NCBI RefSeq assembly: GCF_014205255.1
Contig: NZ_JACHNE010000001.1
Location: 5,456,001 to 5,520,000, forward strand
Direction of reading: 5' to 3'
DNA from: Streptomyces caelestis
Lineage (GTDB): Bacteria > Actinomycetota > Actinomycetes > Streptomycetales > Streptomycetaceae
DNA length: 64,000 nucleotides
Both the position numbers and the translations under genes were made by a program. Under the pieces are notes generated by a model, which did no database searches, was not told the origin of the DNA, and was given only the letters and a program-made list of their open reading frames with translations. How positions within the stretch are numbered: the first letter of the stretch is position 1; the number at the start of each line of letters is the position of its first letter. Below, in pieces: positions 16,297 to 24,103 of the stretch.

Positions 16297-16425
16297 GGAA
16301 CATCCCGCCTGCTGTGACATTTCTCCGCGGCCCGGCGCTGATCACCGTGGAGGACGTGGCACGGACGCGTTCCCCGCGGTGCGGGCGCACCGGGCAGGGC
16401 ACTCCGGACATCCGGGATGTTCCGG
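16297..16425 (+). promoter_or_regulatory. GGAACATCC motifs upstream of the first sigma gene
   Basis: Between the divergent amidase and sigma genes (16050-16469, otherwise without a gene) the motif GGAACATCC occurs at 16297-16305, and CCGGACATCC-G-GGATGTTCCGG forms an inverted repeat at 16404-16425. GGAAC resembles the -35 element of many ECF sigma promoters, so autoregulation is possible. This is pattern only. Confidence 0.35.
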
Positions 16426-16469
16426 CCGGAGCGGATCGCCGGCGAACTCGGTACGGACGAGGACGGTTC

Positions 16470-17093
16470 TTGGGCCACGGAGGGGAGCCCCGGCGCGCGC
16501 AGGCACGCGACGGGGAACTGGGGGCGGCCGTCGCACGGGCCCAGGACGGGGACGAGGCGGCGTTCGCGGTCGCCTACCGGATCGTGCAGCCCGGGATGCT
16601 CGGCTATCTGCGCGGACTGGTCGGGGAGGACGCGGAGGACGTGGCCTCCGAGGCCTGGCTGGAGATCGCCCGGGACCTGGGGCGGTTCAAGGGCGACGGG
16701 GCCGGGTTCCGCGGCTGGACGGCGACCATCGCCCGGCACCGGGCGCTGGACCATCTGCGCCGCCGGCGCGTACGGCCGAGGTCGTCCGCGCTGGAGCAGG
16801 ACGTCCTGGACCTGCCCGGGCCGCACAGCACCCACGACCAGGCGCTGGAGGCCATGTCCACCGAGCACGCCCTGCGGCTGGTCAGCGGCCTGCCGCAGGA
16901 CCAGGCCGAGGCCGTGCTGCTCCGCGTCGTGGTGGGGCTGGACGGGCCCGCCGCCGCCCGCGTCCTGGGCAAGCGGCCGGGGGCCGTGCGGACAGCCGCG
17001 TACCGGGGCCTGAAACGCCTCGCCACCCGACTGGGCGCCGAAGGTGTGACGGATGAGGCTCCCCGGACGCTGGGGGAGTCGAATGAACGATGA
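16470..17093 (+). CDS. ECF-type RNA polymerase sigma factor (locus A)
   Basis: 207 residues with sigma region 2 (AAFAVAYRIVQPGMLGYLRG through AEDVASEAWLEIARDL and GWTATIARHRALDHLR) and region 4 (LPQDQAEAVLLRVVVGLDGPAAARVLGKRPGAVRTAAYRGL split). It is a close paralog of the factor at 22248 over its whole length. The start is uncertain: TTG 16470 has GAGGA six bases upstream and gives an N-terminus matching the paralog; ATG 16287 in frame is the alternative. The next gene encodes a single-pass membrane protein, the usual arrangement for sigma and anti-sigma. Confidence 0.85.
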   Translation: MGHGGEPRRAQARDGELGAAVARAQDGDEAAFAVAYRIVQPGMLGYLRGLVGEDAEDVASEAWLEIARDLGRFKGDGAGFRGWTATIARHRALDHLRRRRVRPRSSALEQDVLDLPGPHSTHDQALEAMSTEHALRLVSGLPQDQAEAVLLRVVVGLDGPAAARVLGKRPGAVRTAAYRGLKRLATRLGAEGVTDEAPRTLGESNER

Positions 17094-17265
17094 CGGCGGG
17101 CCGGGCGCACCTCCCGGGCCCGGTGCCCTGAACGGGGCGGACGAACGAGACGTATGGATCGGCCCCGGAACGCCGGGCCGGTCGGCCGGATCAGCCGAGT
17201 CGTACGGACACGGCGGACACCGCGGGACGTGTGGATCGAGCAGGGACGGAACAGAACATGGGTGA
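17083..17265 (+). CDS. Possible small gene between sigma and anti-sigma (locus A)
   Basis: A 60-codon Gly/Pro-rich frame whose ATG overlaps the sigma gene end by 11 bases and whose TGA overlaps the start of the next gene by 8 bases, so three frames are linked end to end. The sequence (MNDDGGPGAPPGPGALNGAD at the start) has no recognisable domain. It may instead be an untranslated stretch. Confidence 0.25.
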   Translation: MNDDGGPGAPPGPGALNGADERDVWIGPGTPGRSAGSAESYGHGGHRGTCGSSRDGTEHG

Positions 17266-18199
17266 ACATCAGAGCGACGGCGGATTTCCGGGCCGTCGGC
17301 GTGTGCACCCTGGGGGTTCCGCGTACGACCACCGGGCGGCGCGGGACGCCGACGGCCGGCTGCCCGGCCACCGCGGGACGGGCCTCGACAGCCCGGGCTC
17401 CGGCTCTCGTCGCGTCCTCGACGAAGCGGAGCTGGAGGCGCTGCTCGCCGCTGCCCTCGTCCTGGACCGGATCGACGCCGAGGCCGAGCAGCGGGCCGTG
17501 ACCGCGTTCCTTGCCGCCCGGGAGGCCGGCGCACACCGGGCCCGCACCCGCCGCCGGGACGACTGGCGGCCCAGGGAGCGCCGGCATCCGGGACGTTCAC
17601 TGAAGGCCACGCTCTCCGTGCTGCTCGCCAGTCTCACACTGGGCGGGGTCGCGGTCGCGGCGATCGGCTCGGTGGGATCCACGGACGGCCCCGACGACGG
17701 CGATCGCCCGCCCGCCCCCACCCGCTCTTCCGGTTCCCCGGCGGGCGAGCCCACCGGCACCGCACCCGGTTCCACGCCCGGCTCCGCGTCCGCGCGCCCG
17801 GACCGCCCCGCCCCCTCCCGGGACACCGAGGCCCACTGCCGCGCCTACGAGCGGGTCGACGGCCGGGGCAAGGCCATGGACGCGACGGCCTGGAAAGTCC
17901 TCGTCGAGGCCGCGGGCGGTGAGAGGAACGTCACGGCGTACTGCGCCAGGCGACTGGCCGGGGCAGAGGCGAAGCCCGGCAGCACCGCCGAACCGGAGAA
18001 GAGCGCGAGCGCCCCGGGATCCGCCGGCGCCGACAACCGCTCGGGCAACGCGGACGAGGGCGCCGGTAACGCGGACAACGGCGCCGGTAGCGCGGACAGC
18101 GGATCGGGTGCCGCGCAGAGTGGCGGGGGCGGCGCCGCCGACGGCGCCTCGTCCGGGGCCAGGGGCAAGCCCGCCCAGCCCAACGACCGCCGCCCGTAG
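17258..18199 (+). CDS. Single-pass membrane protein, probable anti-sigma-like partner of sigma A
   Basis: 313 residues. A cytoplasmic N-terminal part has helices (VLDEAELEALLAAALVLDRI, AEQRAVTAFLAAREAGAH) similar in layout to the paralog at 22922. One membrane helix follows (LKATLSVLLASLTLGGVAVA, about residues 110-132). Outside lies a Pro/Ser-rich spacer, a compact segment bounded by two cysteines (HCRAYERVDGRGKAMDATAW to VTAYC, about 193-229) with an AAGG motif, then a Gly/Ala/Ser/Asn-rich tail. No zinc-binding HxxxCxxC motif was seen, so it is not a classical ZAS anti-sigma. ATG 17258 follows GGACGGA. The regulatory role is inferred from position. Confidence 0.7.
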   Translation: MGEHQSDGGFPGRRRVHPGGSAYDHRAARDADGRLPGHRGTGLDSPGSGSRRVLDEAELEALLAAALVLDRIDAEAEQRAVTAFLAAREAGAHRARTRRRDDWRPRERRHPGRSLKATLSVLLASLTLGGVAVAAIGSVGSTDGPDDGDRPPAPTRSSGSPAGEPTGTAPGSTPGSASARPDRPAPSRDTEAHCRAYERVDGRGKAMDATAWKVLVEAAGGERNVTAYCARRLAGAEAKPGSTAEPEKSASAPGSAGADNRSGNADEGAGNADNGAGSADSGSGAAQSGGGGAADGASSGARGKPAQPNDRRP

Positions 18200-18353
18200 C
18201 GGAGTTCGGCAACAGGAGCCAGAGAGCCGGGTGTGCGCGCCGGTGACCGCAACCGCCGCGTGGCCGGGCCTGCGCGCCAACCGGGGTGGCGACCGCCGCG
18301 GCCGCCGCTGTGCCTGGACGGTCGCTGTGGATGTTCCGTGAACCACGTGAACA

Positions 18354-18379
18354 TTGAGTTTTCAAGATTTTCTTACGGT
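18354..18379 (+). promoter_or_regulatory. AT-rich candidate promoter for the S8 protease gene
   Basis: A 40-base AT-rich island in GC-rich surroundings with TTGAGT at 18354-18359 and TACGGT at 18374-18379. The 14-base spacing is short, so only the general location is supported. The rest of 18200-18446 is leader without a recognisable gene. Confidence 0.25.
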
Positions 18380-18446
18380 GCGATGTCTGTGACCTTGACC
18401 TCCAAGGGGAGTGCGACCAGATCAAAGCAACGTACGAGGACTGAAT

Positions 18447-21400
18447 GTGACAAGCCATCAGAGACGAGTCAGGACGGCAGGCGCGTTCCTGGCTCCTCTC
18501 CTCGCAGGCGCTCTGACACTGGCCGGTGCGGCGCCCGCACAGACCGCGACCGGCATCCCCTCCGCATCCGATTCCCCCCGAAACGTCGGCAGCTACCGGG
18601 CGGGCACCTACGTGGTGAAGCTCGCCAACGATCCGGTCGCCACGTACGAGGGGGGACTGCCCGGCCTGAAGCGCACCGCGCCGGATTCCGGAGAACGGCT
18701 CGACGCCGACTCCCGGGCTGCGAAGGAGTACCTGCGGCACCTGGACGAGCGCCGGGACGACGTACTGGACACCGTGCCGGGGGTCAGGAAGCTGTACGAC
18801 TACGACTACACGCTCAACGGGTTCGCGGCCCGGCTCACCGGCAAACAGGCGGAGAAACTGGCCGGCACTCCCGGCGTGGTCTCGGTGACCGCAAGCCGGG
18901 TCAGCCGGCCCGCTGCGGACTTTCTCCCGGCAGACATGCGCGGTTCCTCGACCGACCGCGGAACGGGATCCACCCTCTCGCCCGGCTCCGCGGCCCCGGC
19001 GTCGCCCCCGGCTGCCAGGGCGGCGGGGTCCCCCGTAGCCCCGCTGCCCGACGTGCCCCGCATGCTGGGGCTGTCCGGCAAGAAAGGCCTGTGGTCCGAG
19101 TTCGGCGGGCCCGAGCGGGCCGGCGAGGGCATGATCGTCGGTGTCGTGGACCACGGTTTCGCCCCGGAACACCCGATGCTCGCGCCGCTGCCCGAGCCCC
19201 GCCCGGACGCCGCGACCATCGCGAAGAAATGGCGCGGCACCTGCGACCAGGGCGTGGCCGACGACCCCGCCCACAACGTCACCTGCAACAACAAGGTGAT
19301 CGGCGCCGCCTGGTTCGCCAAGGGCCCGGCCGAGCTCCCCGAGGGCGAGTTCCCCTCGCCGCGGGACGTGGACAGCCACGGCACCCACGTCGGCACCATC
19401 ATCGCGGGCAACCGCATCGAGCGGGCGACGATCCCGGGCACCAACCTGACCGGCACGCTCACCGGCCTCGCGCCGGCGGCACGGCTGGCCTTCTACAAGG
19501 CGTGCTGGGGCAGCGGCTGCCACGACGTGGACACCGCGGCCGCGATCGACCGCGCCGTGGCGGACGGTGTGGACGTCCTCAACTTCTCCATCGGCGGAGG
19601 CCTCGACTCGCCGACCTCCATGGAGGCCATGCGCAACGCCGCCGAGGCGGGCGTCTTCATCGCGGCGGTGGCCAGCAACGATGGACCGGACACGGTGGAG
19701 AACACCGCGCCGTGGATCACGACCGTCGCCACGACCACGCACGACACCACCTACCGGTCGACCCTGGAGCTCGGCGACGGCCGCCGGTTCAGCAACGTGG
19801 GCGTCACCGCGCCCGTTCCCCCGGCCCCGTTGGTGGGCGGCGCCGACGTGCGCGCCGCTGACGCGGACCCGGCCGAGGCCGCGCTGTGCCTCCCCGACAC
19901 CCTGGACCCGGCCAAGGCCAGGGGCCGCATAGTGATCTGCGACCGGGGCACCAACTTCCTGGAAGAGAAGGTCGACGAGGTGAAGCGGGCGGGTGGCCCG
20001 GCTGCCGTCCTCGTCAACACGCCGACCAGCTCGTCCGACTTCAGGACGGCGCTCTACTCCCTGCCGTTCCTGCAGCTGAGCGACAAGGACGGGCAGGAGC
20101 TCAAGGCGTACGCGGCCAAGGAAGGCGCCACCGCCGAATTCCCCGGCGGCACGGGTGAACACACCCGGGCCCCGTCCGTCCTCGACTGGTCCTCCAGCGG
20201 CCCCGACCCGTTCAGCAACGGCGACCTGCTCAAGCCCGACCTCGCCGCGCCGGGCAACCTGATCCTCGCCGGCACCGTGCCGAACAGCCCCTTGAACGTG
20301 GGCCCTGGCCAGTACGCTTTCCTGTCCGGTACGTCACAGGCGTCCCCTCAGATAGCGGGCCTCGCCACGCTGCTGAAGTCCCTGCACCCCGACTGGTCGC
20401 CCATGGAGATCCAGTCGGCACTGATGACCACGGCCACGACGACCGACAACGAGGGGAAGCCCATCCAGCGGCTGGATGCCGGCACCGCGACCCCGCTCGA
20501 CCACGGAGCGGGCTTCCCACGGGCCGCCCGCGCCGCCCACCCGGGCCTGGTCTACGACTCCACCCCCGCGGACTGGGTGGCGTACCTGTGTGCCGTCGGC
20601 CTGCGGCCGACCACCGACGCCGGTGACGACGCCTGCGCCACCGCCCCGAAGACCGACCCCAGTGACCTGAACCGCGCGTCCATCGCGGTCGGCGACCTGC
20701 TCCGCACGCAGACGGTGACCCGCAAGGTCACCAACGTCGACACCAAGACCGCCACCTACAAGGCGACGCTCCGGACGCCGCCGGGGTTCAAGGCCACGGT
20801 CTCCCCCGAGCGGCTGAAGGTGCAGCCGGGCGGGTCGGCGACGTACAAGGTGACCTTCACCCGCACCAGCGCGGCCCTCGACGTCTGGTCGTTCGGCTCC
20901 CTCACCTGGAGCGACGCGCACAGCCACCACCGGGTCACCAGCCCCGTCGCACTGCGCCCGCTCCTACTGAGCGCCCCGGAGGAACTCACCCTGGGCGTCG
21001 ACGGCACCCGTTCCACCGCGTTCACCGTCCAGGCGGGCTGGAACGGCGACCTGACCGCCACCACGACGGGCCTGTACGCGGGCGAGAAGACGACCGGGAC
21101 CCTGCGGGGCGTCTACAAGGACGGTGTCGACGAGGCCCCGCCCGCCTCGGACGCGATCGCGAAGGTACGGGTCCACGTGCCGCAGGACACCGAGGTCACC
21201 CGCGTGGCGACCGCCTCCGCCGACCACCTGCCCGCCACCGATCTCGACATGTACGCCTTCGACACCGACGGCCAGCTCTTCGATATGTCCGCCAAGGCGG
21301 GCTCGGACGAGAACATCGACCTGCCGCCGGGCGACTACGACGTCTACGTCGTCCAGTACAGCCTTCCGGAGGGCGCGACGAGCCAGCAGCTCACCCTGTG

Positions 21401-21602
21401 GACCTGGCAACTGGGCGGCTCAGCCGCCCCCGACGTCCCGCTCGGGGTTTCCCCCGCCACCCAGCCGGTCCCCGACAGCGGCACCGCCGAGGTCACCGTG
21501 ACCTGGCCCGATGTCGCACCGGACGAGCGGTACATGGGAATCGTGAAGTACGGCGACGGCTCCGACACAGTGGGACGTACGCTCCTGACGATCGTCCCTT
21601 GA
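18447..21602 (+). CDS. Secreted subtilisin-like serine protease, S8, with PA domain
   Basis: 1051 residues. Signal peptide (TAGAFLAPLLAGALTLAGAAPA), then an I9-type propeptide (TYVVKLANDPVATYEG to YDYTLNGFAARLTGKQAEKL, about 40-145). Catalytic triad: Asp in IVGVVDHGFAPEHP, His in DSHGTHVGTIIAG, Ser in LSGTSQASPQIAGLATLL; the oxyanion Asn is in VASNDGPDT. A protease-associated domain (GRIVICDRGTNFLEEKVDEV) is inserted before the Ser part. The DHGAGFPRAARAAHPGLVYD segment and the beta domain after it resemble plant-type subtilases. GTG 18447 has GAGGA six bases upstream. It sits between two sigma/membrane-protein pairs; a link to them is possible but unproven. Confidence 0.93.
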   Translation: MTSHQRRVRTAGAFLAPLLAGALTLAGAAPAQTATGIPSASDSPRNVGSYRAGTYVVKLANDPVATYEGGLPGLKRTAPDSGERLDADSRAAKEYLRHLDERRDDVLDTVPGVRKLYDYDYTLNGFAARLTGKQAEKLAGTPGVVSVTASRVSRPAADFLPADMRGSSTDRGTGSTLSPGSAAPASPPAARAAGSPVAPLPDVPRMLGLSGKKGLWSEFGGPERAGEGMIVGVVDHGFAPEHPMLAPLPEPRPDAATIAKKWRGTCDQGVADDPAHNVTCNNKVIGAAWFAKGPAELPEGEFPSPRDVDSHGTHVGTIIAGNRIERATIPGTNLTGTLTGLAPAARLAFYKACWGSGCHDVDTAAAIDRAVADGVDVLNFSIGGGLDSPTSMEAMRNAAEAGVFIAAVASNDGPDTVENTAPWITTVATTTHDTTYRSTLELGDGRRFSNVGVTAPVPPAPLVGGADVRAADADPAEAALCLPDTLDPAKARGRIVICDRGTNFLEEKVDEVKRAGGPAAVLVNTPTSSSDFRTALYSLPFLQLSDKDGQELKAYAAKEGATAEFPGGTGEHTRAPSVLDWSSSGPDPFSNGDLLKPDLAAPGNLILAGTVPNSPLNVGPGQYAFLSGTSQASPQIAGLATLLKSLHPDWSPMEIQSALMTTATTTDNEGKPIQRLDAGTATPLDHGAGFPRAARAAHPGLVYDSTPADWVAYLCAVGLRPTTDAGDDACATAPKTDPSDLNRASIAVGDLLRTQTVTRKVTNVDTKTATYKATLRTPPGFKATVSPERLKVQPGGSATYKVTFTRTSAALDVWSFGSLTWSDAHSHHRVTSPVALRPLLLSAPEELTLGVDGTRSTAFTVQAGWNGDLTATTTGLYAGEKTTGTLRGVYKDGVDEAPPASDAIAKVRVHVPQDTEVTRVATASADHLPATDLDMYAFDTDGQLFDMSAKAGSDENIDLPPGDYDVYVVQYSLPEGATSQQLTLWTWQLGGSAAPDVPLGVSPATQPVPDSGTAEVTVTWPDVAPDERYMGIVKYGDGSDTVGRTLLTIVP

Positions 21603-21634
21603 CGCTCACTCTCTCCGACTGACTCCTCCTCAGC

Positions 21635-21671
21635 CCTCCGCCCGCCGGGTCCACCACCCGGCGGGCGGAGG
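21635..21671 (+). terminator. Hairpin terminator after the S8 protease gene
   Basis: CCTCCGCCCGCCGGGT and ACCCGGCGGGCGGAGG form a perfect 16-bp stem around CCACC, starting 32 bases after the stop codon. No T-run follows, as is usual in Streptomyces. Confidence 0.85.
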
Positions 21672-21672
21672 C

Positions 21673-21815
21673 GTGACGGCGGGGCGAGTGAAGGAAAGCC
21701 TGCCGACCAAGCCGGACGACGTGGTCGACCGGGACCGGGAGGGGGATGTGCTCGCGGAATTCCTCACTGACCTGCGGGCCGACGTCGCGGTAGGTTCGGC
21801 GCATCGTGGACAAGA
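21673..21815 (+). pseudogene. Fragment of an AAA-type ATPase gene
   Basis: The reading VKESLPTKPDDVVDRDREGDVLAEFLTDLRADVAVG (in parts) looks like the N-terminus of the Streptomyces AAA ATPases that open with a (V)DR-RE-W-LA segment just before the P-loop. Here the frame degenerates before any Walker A motif (GSAHRGQD replaces the expected GRRRQGK-type loop). Nothing else of the gene is seen downstream to 22110. Confidence 0.35.
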
Positions 21816-22118
21816 TCACATGAGGCGTCTGCCCCGCTGGTCACGCGTTGGTCGGGCTGATCACGGACTCCGCGCAAAGCCCCAGGCCAGAGGCTCCAAA
21901 GTCGCGGAGACGGCCGAGGCCGCCACCCCCCACAGGAGAGGCCCCGGCCGTCGCGCGGTACGGGCCGCGCGGCGGCCCGTACTACCTACAGCGCCGTGGG
22001 TGCGTTTTCTGTCACACCCCACCGTGTCACGGCTTAGTTGCATCCCGGGCGGACATGGACGGGGAGTGGTTTCAGGTCGTAACGTGCCATTCGCGCCAAC
22101 GCGGAGGCACCAAGACCA

Positions 22119-22190
22119 CCGCAACCACTTGCGGTCCTGCTGCCGCAACCACCTGCGGTCCTGTTACCGCAACCATCAATTGAGGAACCA
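22119..22190 (+). repeat. Three 24-bp tandem repeats with internal inverted repeats before sigma B
   Basis: Units start at 22119, 22143 and 22167: CCGCAACCACTTGCGG, CCGCAACCACCTGCGG and a decayed CCGCAACCATCAATTG, each followed by about eight spacer bases. The first is a perfect CCGCAA/TTGCGG hairpin or operator half-site pair. The array ends about 57 bases before the sigma gene. The rest of 21816-22118 holds no gene that I can support. Confidence 0.8.
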
Positions 22191-22247
22191 CGACGGCGAG
22201 ATCCCGGTCCGCGAAAGCGGCGCCGGTTCAGGCGCGTAAGGGGTGCG

Positions 22248-22922
22248 GTGCTGGGGGACGACGCGGAGCTGACCGCCGCGGTGCGCGCGGCACAGGACGG
22301 AGACGAGACCGCTTTCCGGACTGTGTACCGGGCCGTGCACCCGCGGTTGCTCGGGTATGTACGGACGCTGGTCGGCGACCCCGACGCCGAGGACGTGACG
22401 TCCGAGGCCTGGCTGCAGATCGCCCGGGACCTGGAGCGGTTCACCGGCGACGCGGACCGCTTCCGCGGCTGGGCCGCCCGTATCGCCCGCAACCGCGCGC
22501 TGGACCACATACGCATGCGCGGGCGCCGGCCCTCGATAGGCGGCGACGAGACGGAACTGACCGGCCGGGCCGCCGAGTCCGACACCGCCGACGAGGCCAT
22601 CGAGGCGCTCGCCACCGACGGCACGTTCTCCCTGATCTCCCGGCTGCCGCAGGACCAGGCCGAAGCGGTCGTGCTGCGCGTGGTCGTGGGCCTCGACGCG
22701 AAGACCGCCGCGGAGACCCTCGGCAAGCGCCCGGGCGCCGTCCGTACCGCGGCCCACCGGGGTCTGAAGCGGCTCGCGGAACTGCTCGGCGACGATCCGG
22801 AGGCCGATCCGGAATCGGCCGGGGTGCTCGACGCCCTGCCGCCTCAGAGAGAACCGCGCGGTGGTGCCATGGCGTCCGCACGTGTGACGCACAGCGTCGC
22901 GCGGACGCAGAAGGATGTGTGA
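22248..22922 (+). CDS. ECF-type RNA polymerase sigma factor (locus B)
   Basis: 224 residues, sigma regions 2 and 4 as in locus A, with stretches such as PQDQAEAV.LRVVVGLD and LGKRPGAVRTAA.RGLKRLA shared. GTG 22248 is used, with AGGGG seven bases upstream. The stop codon overlaps the ATG of the following membrane-protein gene by one base, which indicates translational coupling. The C-terminal 40 residues are an extra tail beyond region 4. Confidence 0.88.
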   Translation: MLGDDAELTAAVRAAQDGDETAFRTVYRAVHPRLLGYVRTLVGDPDAEDVTSEAWLQIARDLERFTGDADRFRGWAARIARNRALDHIRMRGRRPSIGGDETELTGRAAESDTADEAIEALATDGTFSLISRLPQDQAEAVVLRVVVGLDAKTAAETLGKRPGAVRTAAHRGLKRLAELLGDDPEADPESAGVLDALPPQREPRGGAMASARVTHSVARTQKDV

Positions 22923-23947
22923 TGGCCGACGAGCAGTACTGGTGGCTGGACCCCGAAACGGCGGAGCGTTTGCTGAGCGGAGAGCCACTCGAAGCTGCCG
23001 GCGGCGCCACTCCGGGTGAGGCCGAACGGCTCGCCGCAGCCCTCCGCGCGCTGTCCGCCGCACCCCCGCCGACCAGCGAAGAACTCCCCGGTGAGGCCGC
23101 GGCGATGGCCGCCTTCCGCAAGGCGCGCGCGGAACGCGCCGACACCGGCGCGGCCCCCGCGGCCGACGGCGGACAGGCCGGCCCCGGAGTCGCCGACGCC
23201 GGGCTGGTCCGGATCGGAACCCCGCGCGGCAGCGGCTCCGGCGACGTCCGGCGGTCTCGCCGGACCCGTCCCGCGCGTCTCGCCCTGGCGGCCGTGCTGG
23301 CCGTCGGCATGGTCGGCGGTACCGCTCTCGTGGCCGGAACCGGAGCCCTGCGGGCACCGTTCGGCAACGACGATCCCCACCCCGGCTCCTCGGTCTCGGC
23401 CGCTGCCACTCCGCCCGAGCGCCCGCTGGTGTCGCCCTCGCCGAGCGACTCCGTGCAGGGCGGGGCCACGCCGGACGACGACCCGAGCGGCGGCGGCGAT
23501 GACTCCGGACGGGACGTGGCAGGCGACGACCCGTCCCCGGACCCCGGCTCGGGCGACCGGGGAGACCGCCCCGGCGACAGCCGCAGGGATATCGCCTCCG
23601 CCTGTCGCGACCTGCGCGACGGCAAGCGGCTGGACGCCGACCGCAGGCGCGCCCTGCGGGACGCGGCGGGCGGCTCCCGGGTCTGGAAGTACTGCAAGGG
23701 CGTCCTGCCCGGAACCGGCGGCCGCTTGGGCGAGCGGCAGGACGAGGACACGGACCGGCGCGACCGCGAGGGCAGGTCCCCGAAGCGGGACCGGAAGCAG
23801 GACGAGGCCGAGCGGAAGGCCGACAAGCGTGCCGAGAGGCAGGGCGGCGACGATGCCGCCGCGGACCGCGGCCGGTCCACGCGGTCTCTCGCACCCCTGC
23901 GACCTGCGGTTTCGTACTCCGTGAAAATCTCCTCGCCGAGGGTGTGA
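22922..23947 (+). CDS. Single-pass membrane protein, probable anti-sigma-like partner of sigma B
   Basis: 341 residues, paralogous in layout to 17258-18199. The N-terminal cytoplasmic region opens with DEQYWWLDPETAERLLSGEP and contains GEAAAMAAFRKARAERA; one membrane helix (LALAAVLAVGMVGGTALVAG, about 120-140); a Pro/Ser/Asp-rich spacer; a two-cysteine segment ACRDLRDGKRLDADRRRALR to VWKYC with AAGG, matching the locus A segment; and a long highly charged tail rich in Arg, Lys, Asp and Glu. No ZAS motif. Function as anti-sigma is inferred from coupling to the sigma gene. Confidence 0.75.
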   Translation: MADEQYWWLDPETAERLLSGEPLEAAGGATPGEAERLAAALRALSAAPPPTSEELPGEAAAMAAFRKARAERADTGAAPAADGGQAGPGVADAGLVRIGTPRGSGSGDVRRSRRTRPARLALAAVLAVGMVGGTALVAGTGALRAPFGNDDPHPGSSVSAAATPPERPLVSPSPSDSVQGGATPDDDPSGGGDDSGRDVAGDDPSPDPGSGDRGDRPGDSRRDIASACRDLRDGKRLDADRRRALRDAAGGSRVWKYCKGVLPGTGGRLGERQDEDTDRRDREGRSPKRDRKQDEAERKADKRAERQGGDDAAADRGRSTRSLAPLRPAVSYSVKISSPRV

Positions 23948-24044
23948 CGTTTTCGGCCGCCCCGGCGCAGTAATGAGTGAGCCGACTGGTCATCGGCCGT
24001 CGCACTGAGCCGGGGTTCCCCCCGTACCTACGGCTCGTGCACCT

Positions 24045-24083
24045 GGCGCGGGCGGGACACGTTCCCCCGGTCCCGCCCGCGCC
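24045..24083. terminator. Hairpin between the convergent sigma-B operon and transpeptidase gene
   Basis: GGCGCGGGCGGGAC pairs perfectly with GTCCCGCCCGCGCC around an 11-base loop. It can serve both converging transcription units. Confidence 0.7.
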
Positions 24084-24103
24084 GCAATTCCCCCTCCGCG
24101 TCC

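Noticed and set aside
17258..18199. Classical zinc-binding anti-sigma (ZAS) protein
   Set aside because: No HxxxCxxC motif in the cytoplasmic part; the cysteines are in the outer part.
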